Source: Streptomyces venezuelae
Lineage (GTDB): Bacteria > Actinomycetota > Actinomycetes > Streptomycetales > Streptomycetaceae
NCBI RefSeq assembly: GCF_008642275.1
Contig: NZ_CP029189.1
Coordinates: 5,686,001-5,750,000 of the forward strand
DNA length: 64,000 nt
Reading direction: 5' to 3'
The notes under the pieces: generated by a model
What the model was told of the DNA's origin: nothing
Database searches by the model: none
Seen by the model: the letters and a program-made list of their open reading frames with translations, nothing else
Translations under genes and position numbers: made by a program
Part shown: positions 1 through 8,773 of the stretch, piece after piece
How the letters are laid out: each line of letters begins with the position of its first letter
Position numbering within the stretch: position 1 is the first letter of the stretch

Positions 1-654
1 GCCGCCGCACCGGCGGCACCCGCCCCGCGCGCGTCACTGCGGGCCGAGTTCGTCGACGGCATACGCGAGGCCCGCCGCCACCCCTGGTTCCTCGCCGGAC
101 TCGGCGCCCTGACCGCCGTGATCGCGCTCGGCTACTCCGCCACCAGCGTCGCCCTGCCCCTCGTCAGCCGTGACCGCTACGGCACCGGCTGGGTCATGGC
201 CGCCGCCATGACTGCCTACACCGTGGGCGCGCTCGGCGGGGCCCTGGTCACCGCCCGCAGGCGGCCCCGCTCCCAGGGCTGGAGCGCCTTCGCCGGCCTG
301 GCCTGCTACGGCTTCGCGCCGCTGAGCCTGATGGTGCCGGTCCACCCGGCCGTGGTGATCGCGGCCTACGTCGTCGCGGGGATCGGGATCGAGCTGTTCA
401 ACGTGCCCTGGTTCACGGCCACCCAGCGCGAGGTCGCCCCGGACAAGCTCGCCCGGGTCTCCTCGCTGGACTTCCTCCTGTCCTACGGCCTCGCCCCGGC
501 CGGACTCGCCCTCATCGCCCCGGCCGCCGGCACCTTCGGCGTCGCCCCGGTCCTCGCCGTCTGCGCCGCGGCCTGCTTCCTCGTGCCTGCCGCGGCCGCC
601 CTCGTACCCACCGCCCGGCACTTCGGGCGGACTCCGGAGCCGGGAGCGGGCTGA
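1..654 (+). CDS. MFS transporter, C-terminal part (truncated by window edge)
   Basis: The frame is open from base 1 and ends with TGA at 652-654, leaving 217 residues of the C-terminal half of a membrane transporter. Several hydrophobic helices rich in Gly/Ala/Leu are visible, for example around residues 34-53, 66-80, 95-130 and 160-200. A basic amphipathic stretch (IREARRHPWF, residues 21-30) resembles the central cytoplasmic loop of major facilitator proteins just before helix 7. It probably exports a small molecule, but nothing here identifies the substrate. The next gene converges on it with a 2-bp gap. The internal GTG at 118 is not needed as a start because the frame continues upstream with good coding character. 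Confidence 0.8.
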   Translation, partial: AAAPAAPAPRASLRAEFVDGIREARRHPWFLAGLGALTAVIALGYSATSVALPLVSRDRYGTGWVMAAAMTAYTVGALGGALVTARRRPRSQGWSAFAGLACYGFAPLSLMVPVHPAVVIAAYVVAGIGIELFNVPWFTATQREVAPDKLARVSSLDFLLSYGLAPAGLALIAPAAGTFGVAPVLAVCAAACFLVPAAAALVPTARHFGRTPEPGAG

Positions 655-656
655 GC

Positions 657-1442
657 TCAGGGCCGCGGGCGCACGAGCGCGAAGACCGCGCCCTCCGGGT
701 CCGCGACCGTGGCCTGCCGCCCGTGCGGGCCCTCACGGGGCGGGTCGACGACCCGCCCGCCGAGCTCGACGACCCGGGCGGCCGCCCGGTCGGTGTCCTC
801 CACCTCGAAGTACGCCATCCAGTGCGGCCCCCGGTCGTGCGGCAGCGAGCGGCCCACCCCGTGCACGGCGGCCACCGGACGACCCTCCAGCTGCAGGGTC
901 AGGTAGTCGAAGTCGTCGGAGGCCGTGGCGTGGGTCTGGGCCTCGTGTCCGAAGACGTGCTCGTAGAACTTCCCGACCGTCGAGGTGTCCTGGGTGACCA
1001 GCTCGTTCCACACGGGGGTGCCCGGCCCGCGGTACGGCCGGGTGCCCATGCGGCTCTGCGCCTGCCACAGCCCGAAGATGGCGCCCAGCGGGTCGGAGCA
1101 GATCGCCACCCGCCCCGCGATCCCGGCGTCCAGCGGCCCCACCGCGACCGTGCCGCCGCAGGCGCGGACCGACTCGGCGGTCGCGTCCGCGTCGTCGGTG
1201 GCCAGGTACGTCGTCCAGGCCACCGGGAGATGCCGGTCCGGCGGCATCTCGCCGATCCCGGCCACCTCGTGCCCGTCCAGCACCGCGCGGACGTACGGGC
1301 CGAGCTGCTCGGGCCCCGGTTCGTACTCCCAGCCGAACAGGTCGGTGTAGAAGTCCTCGGTGGTCCCGAGCCCGTGCACCATGAGGCTCACCCAGCACGG
1401 GGTACCGGGCGTGCGCCGGGTTGGTTCCGCTGCCTCGGTCAT
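657..1442 (-). CDS. VOC-family (glyoxalase-fold) protein with two modules
   Basis: The protein has 261 residues and two tandem vicinal-oxygen-chelate modules, roughly residues 14-125 (starting TPCWVSLMVHG) and 140-258 (starting GTPVWNELVTQD). The arrangement matches actinobacterial two-module proteins such as mycobacterial Cfp30B. These are small cytoplasmic proteins whose substrates are mostly unknown. The start is ATG at 1442 because GGAGGAGA lies at 1451-1458, 8 bases upstream. A longer frame with a start at 1541 exists but lacks this support. It is divergent from the rhodanese gene, with a 176-bp shared promoter region, and convergent with the MFS gene. A metal-dependent lyase, dioxygenase or resistance-type binding role are all possible. 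Confidence 0.85.
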   Translation of the reverse strand: MTEAAEPTRRTPGTPCWVSLMVHGLGTTEDFYTDLFGWEYEPGPEQLGPYVRAVLDGHEVAGIGEMPPDRHLPVAWTTYLATDDADATAESVRACGGTVAVGPLDAGIAGRVAICSDPLGAIFGLWQAQSRMGTRPYRGPGTPVWNELVTQDTSTVGKFYEHVFGHEAQTHATASDDFDYLTLQLEGRPVAAVHGVGRSLPHDRGPHWMAYFEVEDTDRAAARVVELGGRVVDPPREGPHGRQATVADPEGAVFALVRPRP

Positions 1443-1618
1443 GTCAGCCGTCTCCTCCGTCGTGGCGCTTACCGGTGCTGATGCTTCCACTCCCGGCGAC
1501 TCGGCGCGCCCCGACAGCGCCGCATCGAGGGGCCCGGGCACGGAGTTGACCGGATCGGTTCGGCCCGCCGATGACGGGCTTGTTACACGGGTACCGGGCG
1601 GGGAGGAAGATGGCCGGC

Positions 1619-2464
1619 ATGACTGCGAAATCTGCGATCCTCGCCGCCGCCGAACTGCAGAGCGAGCTGGCGGGCCCCCGCCCGCCGGTGCTGCTGGACG
1701 TCCGCTGGCAGCTCGGCGGCCCCGACCAGCGGCCCGCCTACGAGGCAGGACACCTGCCCGGAGCGGTGTACGTCGACCTCGACCGCGAACTGGCAGGTCC
1801 GCCCGGAAAGGGCGGGCGCCACCCGCTGCCGGACCCGGAGGCCTTCGGAGGGGCGATGCGACGGGCGGGGGTCACGGCGGACGGACCCGTGGTCGTGTAC
1901 GACGGCGGACTGGGCTGGGCGGCGGCCCGCGCGTGGTGGCTGCTGCGCTGGACGGGTCACCCGAACGTGCGGGTCCTGGACGGCGGCTTGGCCGCCTGGA
2001 CGGCTGCCGGCGGTACGTTGACGGCCGACCGGGTGACTCCCACGGAGGGCGATTTCAAGCCAACCCCGGGTGCGGCCGGACTGCTGGACGCGGACGCAGC
2101 CGCCCTGCGCGCCCGTGCGGGGGTCCTCCTGGACGCCCGTGCGGGGGAGCGCTACCGCGGCGAGGTGGAACCGATCGACCCGGTCGGAGGCCACATCCCG
2201 GGCGCGCTGTCGGCCCCGACCACGGAGAACGTGGGTCCGGACGGGCGGTTCCTGCCGGCGGACGTCCTGCGCGCACGGTTCGAGGCGCTCGGCGCGACCG
2301 GGGGCGGCGCGGTGGGCGTGTACTGCGGCTCGGGGGTCTCCGGAGCGCACGAGGTCCTGGCCCTGGAGGTGGCCGGCATCGAGTCCGACCTCTACGCGGG
2401 CAGTTGGTCCGAATGGTCCGGCGACCCGGCCCGCCCGGTGGCGACGGGTCCGGACCCCCGGTAG
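1619..2464 (+). CDS. Thiosulfate/3-mercaptopyruvate sulfurtransferase (two-domain rhodanese)
   Basis: The 281 residues form two rhodanese domains: an inactive N-terminal one (about 5-125, with LLDVRWQLGG) and a catalytic C-terminal one (about 150-275). The active-site loop YCGSGVSG puts the persulfide-forming cysteine at residue 236, and the loop fits the CxxGxS pattern of the family. Such enzymes move sulfane sulfur from thiosulfate or 3-mercaptopyruvate to cyanide or thiols in the cytoplasm. The start is uncertain. ATG at 1619 sits 12 bases after GGAGG (1602-1606), while ATG at 1610 is only 3 bases after it, so I prefer 1619. A strong two-way terminator separates it from sepH. Confidence 0.88.
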   Translation: MTAKSAILAAAELQSELAGPRPPVLLDVRWQLGGPDQRPAYEAGHLPGAVYVDLDRELAGPPGKGGRHPLPDPEAFGGAMRRAGVTADGPVVVYDGGLGWAAARAWWLLRWTGHPNVRVLDGGLAAWTAAGGTLTADRVTPTEGDFKPTPGAAGLLDADAAALRARAGVLLDARAGERYRGEVEPIDPVGGHIPGALSAPTTENVGPDGRFLPADVLRARFEALGATGGGAVGVYCGSGVSGAHEVLALEVAGIESDLYAGSWSEWSGDPARPVATGPDPR

Positions 2465-2468
2465 GGCG

Positions 2469-2510
2469 ACGGGCGCAGCCGCCGGGCCCGAACCCGGCGG
2501 CTGCGCCCGT
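2469..2510. terminator. Bidirectional hairpin terminator between rhodanese and sepH
   Basis: A perfect 18-bp stem (2469-2486 pairing with 2493-2510) closes a 6-base loop, CCCGAA. It lies in the 54-bp gap between two convergent genes, so it can stop transcription from both sides. There is no long T-run, which is usual for high-G+C actinomycetes. Confidence 0.8.
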
Positions 2511-2518
2511 ACCCGCTC

Positions 2519-3547
2519 CTACTCCTGCTTCTTGCGGCGGGTACCGAAGACGATCTCGTCCCAGCTCGGCACCGCCGCCCGGCGCCCGGGGCGGACCCCG
2601 TCGGCCTCGGCCTGGCGGTCGGTGGTGCCCGTCAGGCGGTCCCGGTGGCCCGCCACCGTGCGCGGCATCAGGACGTCGGCGTACGCGGCGCCCGCGCCCG
2701 CCGAGGCGGCGGGGGCCGGCGGCTCCTCCGCCTCCGGTTCGGTGTCGTCCGGGGTTTCGGTGCGGTCGGGGACCACCATGTCGCCGCGGAAGCTCGGGAC
2801 GGCCTCCAGCAGGCTGGTGAGGGTGTCCCGCTCCTCCTCCGGCTCCGGCGCGGGCGCCGGCCGGGGCTCGATCCGTTCCAGCTGCCGGTCCAGGGCGCGG
2901 TCCAGCGGCCGGTCGCGCGGCAGCCGCGCGATCCTCGGCACGAAGGGGAAGCTCGGCTCCGGCGCCGCGGGCAGGTCCTCCGACTCGCCGATCAGGGAGC
3001 GGGCCTCGTCGTCCACGGCCACGACCAGCCGGCGCGGCGGGTCGTAGGTCCAGCTCGCCGAGTGCGGCTCGCCCGCGACCAGGTAGACGAGCAGCACCTC
3101 CCAGGTGCCGTCGTCGCGGCGCCAGGAGTCCCACTGGACGGATTCCTTCTCCGCCCCGCGCAGGGTCAGCCGCTCCTGCACGGCCTCGCCGAGCTGCGGA
3201 CCGGTGTTCTCGCCGGGCCGGCGTACGGGGGTCTTGCGGGCGCGCTCGGCCATGAACGCGCGTTCGGCGAGCACCGGGCCCTCGAAACGGCGTACGCGGT
3301 CGACGGGGATGCCGGCGAGCTGGGCGACCTCCTCCGCGGAGGCACCGGCCCGTATGCGGGCCTGGATGTCGCGGGGGCGGAGGTGGCTCTCCACCTCGAT
3401 CTCGATCTGGTTCAGGCGCGCACGGTCGTTGCGGACGGCGGCCCGGAGCCGCTCGTCGATCGGAAGCGTGTACTCCGTGCTGTCCGCAGCCTTGAGCACC
3501 AGTCGTGTGCCGTCATTGGAGACGGCCACGACACGCAGTTCGGGCAT
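2519..3547 (-). CDS. sepH: Septation protein SepH (DUF3071)
   Basis: The 342-residue protein begins MPELRVVAVSND, typical of SepH. The conserved N-terminal DUF3071 domain covers about residues 1-170 and contains a helix-turn-helix-like segment near 58-92 (RPRDIQARIRAGAS, then AEEVAQLAGIPVDRVRRFEG). The remainder is acidic, Pro/Ala-rich and low complexity, ending in a short conserved basic tail. SepH binds FtsZ and promotes its assembly during sporulation septation in Streptomyces. The ATG at 3547 is chosen because GGGAGG lies just upstream. An in-frame upstream extension to 3634 lacks a ribosome site. Transcription comes from the long region to its right. Confidence 0.93.
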   Translation of the reverse strand: MPELRVVAVSNDGTRLVLKAADSTEYTLPIDERLRAAVRNDRARLNQIEIEVESHLRPRDIQARIRAGASAEEVAQLAGIPVDRVRRFEGPVLAERAFMAERARKTPVRRPGENTGPQLGEAVQERLTLRGAEKESVQWDSWRRDDGTWEVLLVYLVAGEPHSASWTYDPPRRLVVAVDDEARSLIGESEDLPAAPEPSFPFVPRIARLPRDRPLDRALDRQLERIEPRPAPAPEPEEERDTLTSLLEAVPSFRGDMVVPDRTETPDDTEPEAEEPPAPAASAGAGAAYADVLMPRTVAGHRDRLTGTTDRQAEADGVRPGRRAAVPSWDEIVFGTRRKKQE

Positions 3548-4069
3548 GGGGACCTCCCGGGTGGTGCCTGCCGACGTCACGTGCGTCGCTGCTTCCGCTA
3601 GTCGAGTGTGGCCTGCCCGGGTGCAGCCTGCCACAACCTTGCCGAGTTAAACCGGCGTGTCGGGCATGCGCCCTTGATCGCCGTTATGGCACGGTTACCT
3701 GTTGGGCACGCACAGTGACCGAACGGTTACTGTGCGCAGCAGGAGCCCGTGCAATACCGCGGCATCACCGGTCTTTGAGTGCCGTGTTCCATCCGTCGGC
3801 CCCCTCTCCCGAGTCCGGACATCCGAAAGGAAGGACGGCCCCAGGGCTCGCCACAGTACTCCATTCGGGCCACCTGGGTGGACCGCCGCGCCGCCGAACT
3901 TTACCCGGACGGCGGGAGTTGGCGCGCCCTCGATCGGGTCCGACCTGCACCCGAGGTCCGTTTTCTGGTGTCTTGCTTCACATCATCACCAGAAACGGAA
4001 CTATCTGCTTCGCTCAGCGGTCGGTAACTCCTGGAAGAGGAGAAGCGCGAGAGGCAGGACGCACCGGGG
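3548..4069. other. Intergenic region between sepH and a divergent membrane-protein gene
   Basis: These 522 bases separate divergent genes and must hold both promoters. I see one clear element, the inverted repeat at 3709-3736, plus an extra half-site-like ACGGTTAC at 3691-3698. No convincing small gene is present. The stretch 3741-4069 has lower G+C and short runs such as GGAAGAGGAG but no feature I can assign. Confidence 0.6.
3709..3736. promoter_or_regulatory. 28-bp inverted repeat, probable operator
   Basis: The arms are CGCACAGTGACCG (3709-3721) and CGGTTACTGTGCG (3724-3736), separated by AA. They are complementary except for one position. The element lies about 160 bp upstream of sepH and about 330 bp upstream of the membrane-protein gene. 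The symmetry suits a dimeric DNA-binding protein; no T-run follows, so a terminator is less likely. Confidence 0.55.
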
Positions 4070-4885
4070 ATGGCGATGGGTCAGAAGGTGACGCGGGACG
4101 TCGGGGACGAACCGGAGAAGAGGAAGCTCGACCTGAGCGCGGCGCAGGTCGCCGGGTCCTCCCTCGCCACCGTCGCGGCCGCCCTGCTCGCCTCGAAGAT
4201 GGGCGTCTACGGGACGATCCTCGGAGCCGGCGTGGTCAGTGTCGTCGCCACCGCGGGCGGGCCCGTCATCCAGCACCTCTTCCGGCGCACCGGCGACCAG
4301 CTGCGGGAGAGCGCCCGCCCCAGAGCCCGTCAGGTGCCCCCGCCCCGGCAGGAGTCGGCGGGCGCGGACCCCGTGGCCACGGAGGAGTTCGGCGAGGCCA
4401 CCGTGCACGGGACGCGGGTGCGGGGCTGGAAGCGCACCGCGGTCGCCTCCGGCGCGGCCTTCGCCATCGCCGTCGGCGGCCTCGGCACCTACGAGGCGAT
4501 GGCCGGCACCTCCGTCAGCAGCGGCGGCGGCACGCTCTTCTCCGGCGGCACCCGCAAGGCGGGCCAGGACCGCCCCGCCCCGCCCGCGGACGAGCCGGGC
4601 GGCGCGGAGAAGGGCGGGCGGAGCCCCGGGTCAGGGACCTCCCCGGCTCCCTCGGAGCCGGCCGGCGGCCGGAGCCCGAGCCCCGGAGCCGGCCCCTCCG
4701 GCCCCGGGACGCCCGGCCCCTCCGGGACTCCCGGGAACTCCGCGGACCCGGCGCCCGGAGCCACACCGTCGAAGGAGGCCCCGAGTTCGTCCCCGGCCCC
4801 CACGCCTGCGGCCCCCACGGCCTCCACGAGTCCTGCGCCGGGCCCCGACGCGTCGGCACCGGCCGCCCGGCGGAGCCCCTCCTGA
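4070..4885 (+). CDS. Putative membrane protein with Pro/Ser/Gly-rich tail
   Basis: I do not recognise this family. The 271 residues contain a short charged N-terminus, a hydrophobic Ala/Gly/Val region at about 22-72, a charged linker, and one clear transmembrane segment at about 124-147 (AVASGAAFAIAVGG). The remaining 120 residues are low-complexity Pro/Ser/Gly/Ala sequence that would be outside the cell if the N-terminus is inside. Such tails are common in actinobacterial envelope proteins. The start is ATG at 4070, with a second possible start at 4076. It converges with the FAD oxidase gene, leaving a 12-bp gap. The function is unknown. Confidence 0.7.
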   Translation: MAMGQKVTRDVGDEPEKRKLDLSAAQVAGSSLATVAAALLASKMGVYGTILGAGVVSVVATAGGPVIQHLFRRTGDQLRESARPRARQVPPPRQESAGADPVATEEFGEATVHGTRVRGWKRTAVASGAAFAIAVGGLGTYEAMAGTSVSSGGGTLFSGGTRKAGQDRPAPPADEPGGAEKGGRSPGSGTSPAPSEPAGGRSPSPGAGPSGPGTPGPSGTPGNSADPAPGATPSKEAPSSSPAPTPAAPTASTSPAPGPDASAPAARRSPS

Positions 4886-4897
4886 GCACGGACCGGT

Positions 4898-6229
4898 TCA
4901 GTCGCCCAGGACGCGCCGCAGGTAGTCGTTGCCGAAGACCCGGCCCGGGTCGAGGCGGTCGCGCAGCGCGGTGAACTCGCCGAACCTCGGGTAGGCCTCC
5001 GCGAAGTACGCCGCGTCCCGCGTGTGCACCTTGCCCCAGTGCGGACGCCCGCCGTGCGCGGTGAAGATGCGCTCGGCCGCGGTGAAGTAGGCCTGGTACG
5101 GGGTGCCCTTGTACATGTGCACCGCGATGTACGCCGTGTCCCGCCCGGAGGCCGTCGACAGCGCGATGTCGTCCGCCGGCGCCGTCCGGACCTCGACGGG
5201 GAAGCTGATCCGCAGTCCGGAACGGTCGACCATCGCCCGCAGCTCCCGCAGCGCGTCGACGACCTGCTCGCGCGGGAGCGCGTACTCCATCTCCACGAAG
5301 CGCACGCGGCGCGGACTGGTGAACACCTTGTACGGGATGTCGGTGTACGTGCGCGCCGACAGGGCGCGGCTGGCCACGCGGGCGATGGAGGGAATGGTGG
5401 CCGGGACCGCGCGGCCCAGCGAGTTGACGGCCTGGAAGAGGCCGTTGGAGAGCAGTTCGTCCTCGATCCAGGCGCTCACCGGTCCGGGCGGGGCGGCGGG
5501 GCCCTGGCTGCGGTTGTTCCGCTTGGTGTTGCAGTTGCCGGTGTGCGGGAACCAGTAGAACTCGAAGTGCTCGTTCTCCGCGAAGTGTTCCTCGAACTCC
5601 GCCGTCACCCGGTCGAAGCCCATCGGCTCCTCCCGGGCGGTCAGGAAGAAGACCGGCTCCACGGCGAAGGTGATCGCGGTGACGATGCCGAGCGCGCCGA
5701 TGCCGATCCGGGCCGCCGCGAAGACCTCGGGATTCTCCTTCTCGGAACAGGTCAGCAGCCGGCCGTCGGCGGTGACCAGTTCCAGGGCGCGGATCTGGGC
5801 GGCGATGGACGCCGAGTCGCGGCCGGTGCCGTGGGTGCCGGTGCTGGTGGCGCCCGAGACCGTCTGTTCCATGATGTCGCCCATGTTGGTGAGCGACAGG
5901 CCCTCCCGGGCCAGGGCCGTGTTGAGGTCCTTCAGCACCGTGCCCGCCGCCACCGTGACGGTCCCGGCGGCCCGGTCGATCGACCGGATCCCGGCCAGGG
6001 CCTGCGGGCGGACGAGCACCCCGTCGGTCGCCGCGGCCGCGGTGAAGGAGTGGCCGGTGCCGACCGCCTTCACCCGCAGCCCGTCCTCGGCGGCCCGGCG
6101 GACCGCTTCCTGGAGCTCCCCGACCGAAGCCGGTGTCACCGTGCGGACCGGTGTGGCGCTGATGTTCCCCGCCCAGTTACGCCACGCGGTCCGTTCCCCG
6201 CCGCTCTTCCCTGCTGTCGCCGTCCCCAT
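4898..6229 (-). CDS. FAD-linked sugar-lactone/alditol oxidase (D-arabinono-1,4-lactone oxidase type)
   Basis: The 443-residue protein belongs to the vanillyl-alcohol-oxidase superfamily. The N-terminal FAD-binding domain carries VGTGHSFTAAA; the His at residue 60 is where family members attach FAD covalently. The C-terminal lactone-oxidase domain has HWGK at 397-400, a motif typical of arabinonolactone/gulonolactone oxidases, and ends GRVFGNDYLRRVLG. It should oxidise a sugar lactone or polyol using O2 or a cytochrome. The substrate cannot be read from sequence. ATG at 6229 follows GGGGAGG. The first 53 bases lie inside the 3' end of the upstream MFS gene, so the two are probably co-transcribed and coupled. 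Confidence 0.88.
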   Translation of the reverse strand: MGTATAGKSGGERTAWRNWAGNISATPVRTVTPASVGELQEAVRRAAEDGLRVKAVGTGHSFTAAAATDGVLVRPQALAGIRSIDRAAGTVTVAAGTVLKDLNTALAREGLSLTNMGDIMEQTVSGATSTGTHGTGRDSASIAAQIRALELVTADGRLLTCSEKENPEVFAAARIGIGALGIVTAITFAVEPVFFLTAREEPMGFDRVTAEFEEHFAENEHFEFYWFPHTGNCNTKRNNRSQGPAAPPGPVSAWIEDELLSNGLFQAVNSLGRAVPATIPSIARVASRALSARTYTDIPYKVFTSPRRVRFVEMEYALPREQVVDALRELRAMVDRSGLRISFPVEVRTAPADDIALSTASGRDTAYIAVHMYKGTPYQAYFTAAERIFTAHGGRPHWGKVHTRDAAYFAEAYPRFGEFTALRDRLDPGRVFGNDYLRRVLGD

Positions 6230-7433
6230 CGATTGCTGGCACCTCCCCTTGCGCCGGCCTCGTCAGCCGGCGGTATCCCGCGAACGCAACCGCCGCCGCG
6301 GCCACCCCCGCCGAGATGGAGACGACGTACCCGGTCTGCGCCCCGGCTGTGTCGACGACCCAGCCGGTCACGGAGGACCCGACCGCGATTCCGACCGCGA
6401 GGCCGGTGCTGATCCAGGTCATGCCCTCGGTCAGCTTCGCGTGTGGCACGTGCGCCTCGATCAGGGCCATCGTGGTGATCATCGTGGGAGCGATGGCGAG
6501 GCCCGAGACGAAGAGCGCCACGGCCAGAAACGGAAGGTTCCCGGCCAGTAGGAGGGGGATCATACTCACGGCCATCGCACTGATGCCCAGGATCCAGCGA
6601 GGTTCGGCCTTGCCCTTGAAGTGCAGCAGGCCGAAGACGATGCCCGCCAGGCAGGATCCGAACGCCCAGATCGCCAGGAACACCCCACCGAGGGACTTGT
6701 CGCCGTGCTCCGCGGCGAAGGCCAGAGTGGCCACGTCGACGGAACCGAAGATCGCGCCGGTCGCGACGAAGGTCGCCACCAGGACCTGGAGGCCGGGGGA
6801 GCGCAGCGCCGAGGACCGGTCCGTGTGCTCTTCGTGGGGGTGCGGCTTCGGCTCCGTGGCGGTCAGGGCCGTCAGCCACCACACGCCCGTCAGCAGGCAG
6901 ACGAGGGCGACCACCGGGCCGGCCTCGGGGAACCATCCGGCCGAGAGGGTCGCGGCCAGCGGCGGGCCGACGATGAAGCAGAGCTCGTCGACGATCGACT
7001 CGAAGGAGTAGGCCGTGTGCAACTGGGGGGTGTCGCGGAACAGGGCCGTCCAGCGGGCCCGGACCATCGATCCGACGCTGGGCACGCACCCGGCGACGAC
7101 GGCGAAGGGGAAGAGCGTCCAGCTCGGCCAGCCGTTCGCCGCGGCGATCAGCAGACCGGTCACCGCGGCCACGGCGACCAGGGTGGCCGGGCGCAGCACA
7201 CGCCGCTGTCCGTACTGGTCCACCAGTCGCGAGACCTGCGGGCCCACGGCCGCGGCGGAGAGCGCGATGGTGCCGGTGAGCGCGCCGGCGAGGCCGTAGC
7301 TGCCCCCCAGTTCGGTGATCATCGTGAGGACACCGATGCCCACCATGGACAGCGGCATCCGGCCCAGCAGGCCGGCGGCTGTGAACCCCTTGGTGCCGGG
7401 GGTCGCGAATATCGCGCGGTAGGGACTGGGCAA
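6177..7433 (-). CDS. MFS transporter (probable exporter)
   Basis: The 418 residues hold about 12 hydrophobic helices in two halves, with a charged central loop near residues 195-220 ([16 protein letters not shown]). A short Arg-containing loop ([12 protein letters not shown]) lies between helices 2 and 3, as in drug-efflux MFS proteins. The start is probably TTG at 7433, because GGAGGG lies 7 bases upstream and no ATG or GTG fits. It is divergent from ferrochelatase, and the gap contains a candidate iron box, so an iron- or porphyrin/siderophore-related substrate is possible but unproven. Its 3' end overlaps the FAD oxidase gene. Confidence 0.85.
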   Translation of the reverse strand: MPSPYRAIFATPGTKGFTAAGLLGRMPLSMVGIGVLTMITELGGSYGLAGALTGTIALSAAAVGPQVSRLVDQYGQRRVLRPATLVAVAAVTGLLIAAANGWPSWTLFPFAVVAGCVPSVGSMVRARWTALFRDTPQLHTAYSFESIVDELCFIVGPPLAATLSAGWFPEAGPVVALVCLLTGVWWLTALTATEPKPHPHEEHTDRSSALRSPGLQVLVATFVATGAIFGSVDVATLAFAAEHGDKSLGGVFLAIWAFGSCLAGIVFGLLHFKGKAEPRWILGISAMAVSMIPLLLAGNLPFLAVALFVSGLAIAPTMITTMALIEAHVPHAKLTEGMTWISTGLAVGIAVGSSVTGWVVDTAGAQTGYVVSISAGVAAAAVAFAGYRRLTRPAQGEVPAIDGDGDSREERRGTDRVA

Positions 7434-7521
7434 GGTGGTGCCCTCCGTAAGGGACGTGGTCGGCTCACACAGGTTACGTCTGCCGACAACGCGCCCGCAT
7501 GGGGAAAATACCGACAGGAAG

Positions 7522-7540
7522 TTAGGGTGACCTTACCTGT
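7522..7540. promoter_or_regulatory. Candidate DmdR/IdeR iron box
   Basis: TTAGGGTGACCTTACCTGT matches 12 of 19 positions of the actinobacterial iron-box consensus, including the outer TTAGG and TACCT half-sites. It lies between the divergent MFS gene and hemH, about 70 bp before the hemH start. That is a suitable place for iron-responsive repression of either gene. Confidence 0.5.
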
Positions 7541-7607
7541 TGTCCGAGGGGTGGGACGGGCCGGGTCCGTTGCCCGGGCGCGTACGCCGGGTGGCAGGAT
7601 TCGAGGC

Positions 7608-8762
7608 ATGTCAGACCAGCTCCGTGCCCCCGACGGCGGCTCCGCCGCCCCTTACGACGCCCTGCTGCTGCTGTCCTTCGGCGGCCCCGAGGGACCCGAC
7701 GACGTCGTGCCCTTCCTGGAGAACGTCACGCGCGGACGCGGCATCCCGCGCGAGCGGCTCAAGGAGGTCGGGCAGCACTACTTCGGATTCGGCGGGGTCA
7801 GCCCGATCAACGGGCAGAACCGCGAGCTGCTGGACGCCCTGCGCAAGGACTTCGCCGGACACGGGCTGGACCTGCCCGTCTACTGGGGCAACCGGAACTG
7901 GGCCCCGTACCTGACCGACGTGATGCGGGAGATGGCCGCCGACGGGCGCCGCCGCATCGCGGTGCTCGCGACCAGCGCGTACGCCTCGTACTCGGGCTGC
8001 CGCCAGTACCGGGAGAACCTCGCCGACGCCCTGGCCACGCTCGCCGAGGAGGGCGTGGAGCTGCCGCGCGTCGACAAACTGCGGCACTACTTCAACCACC
8101 CCGGCTTCGTCGAGCCCATGATCGACGGGGTGGTGGCCTCGCTCGCCGAGCTCCCCGAGGAGGTGCGCTCCGGCGCGCAGCTCGCCTTCACCACCCACTC
8201 CATCCCGACCGCCGCAGCGGACACCTCCGGCCCGGTCGAGGACCACACCGCGGACGGCGAGGGCGGGGCGTACGTCAAGCAGCACCTCGACGTCGCCCGG
8301 GTGATCGCCGACGAGGTCGCCGCCCGGACCGGGGTCGCGCACACCTGGGAGCTCGTCTACCAGTCCCGCAGCGGCGCCCCGCACATCCCGTGGCTGGAGC
8401 CGGACATCTGCGACCACCTGGAGGCCCTGCACACCGCCGGTGCGCCCGCCGTGGTCATGGTGCCCATCGGCTTCGTCTCCGACCACATGGAAGTCCTTTA
8501 CGACCTCGACACCGAGGCCACCGCGAAGGCGGCCGAGCTGGGCCTGCCCGTGCGGCGGTCCGCGACCGTGGGAGCCGACCCGCGCTTCGCCGGGGCCGTA
8601 CGGGACCTGGTCCTGGAGCGGGCCGCCAAGGAGCGCGGGGAGCCGGCCCCGGAGTGCTGGGTCGGCGCGCTGGGCCAGAGTCATGACCGGTGCGCGGTGG
8701 GCTGCTGCCCGGCGCGGGGCCCCCGGCCGGCGGCCGCGGGCGTGGACAGTCCGTACGCGTAG
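7608..8762 (+). CDS. hemH: Ferrochelatase (coproporphyrin ferrochelatase of the actinobacterial haem route)
   Basis: The 384-residue protein begins with a short disordered leader, then [18 protein letters not shown], the ferrochelatase signature start. The metal-inserting His is at 197 ([10 protein letters not shown]) and the conserved acidic residue is Glu295 ([11 protein letters not shown]). Actinobacteria insert iron into coproporphyrin III rather than protoporphyrin IX, so the CpfC role is expected. The C-terminus has a cysteine cluster ([11 protein letters not shown]), and Cys also occurs in YSGCRQY, consistent with the [2Fe-2S] site of actinobacterial enzymes. The start is ATG at 7608, preceded by a weak GAGG. 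The inositol-phosphatase-like gene starts 11 bp after the stop. Confidence 0.94.
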   Translation: MSDQLRAPDGGSAAPYDALLLLSFGGPEGPDDVVPFLENVTRGRGIPRERLKEVGQHYFGFGGVSPINGQNRELLDALRKDFAGHGLDLPVYWGNRNWAPYLTDVMREMAADGRRRIAVLATSAYASYSGCRQYRENLADALATLAEEGVELPRVDKLRHYFNHPGFVEPMIDGVVASLAELPEEVRSGAQLAFTTHSIPTAAADTSGPVEDHTADGEGGAYVKQHLDVARVIADEVAARTGVAHTWELVYQSRSGAPHIPWLEPDICDHLEALHTAGAPAVVMVPIGFVSDHMEVLYDLDTEATAKAAELGLPVRRSATVGADPRFAGAVRDLVLERAAKERGEPAPECWVGALGQSHDRCAVGCCPARGPRPAAAGVDSPYA

Positions 8763-8773
8763 GGAGTGGGACC

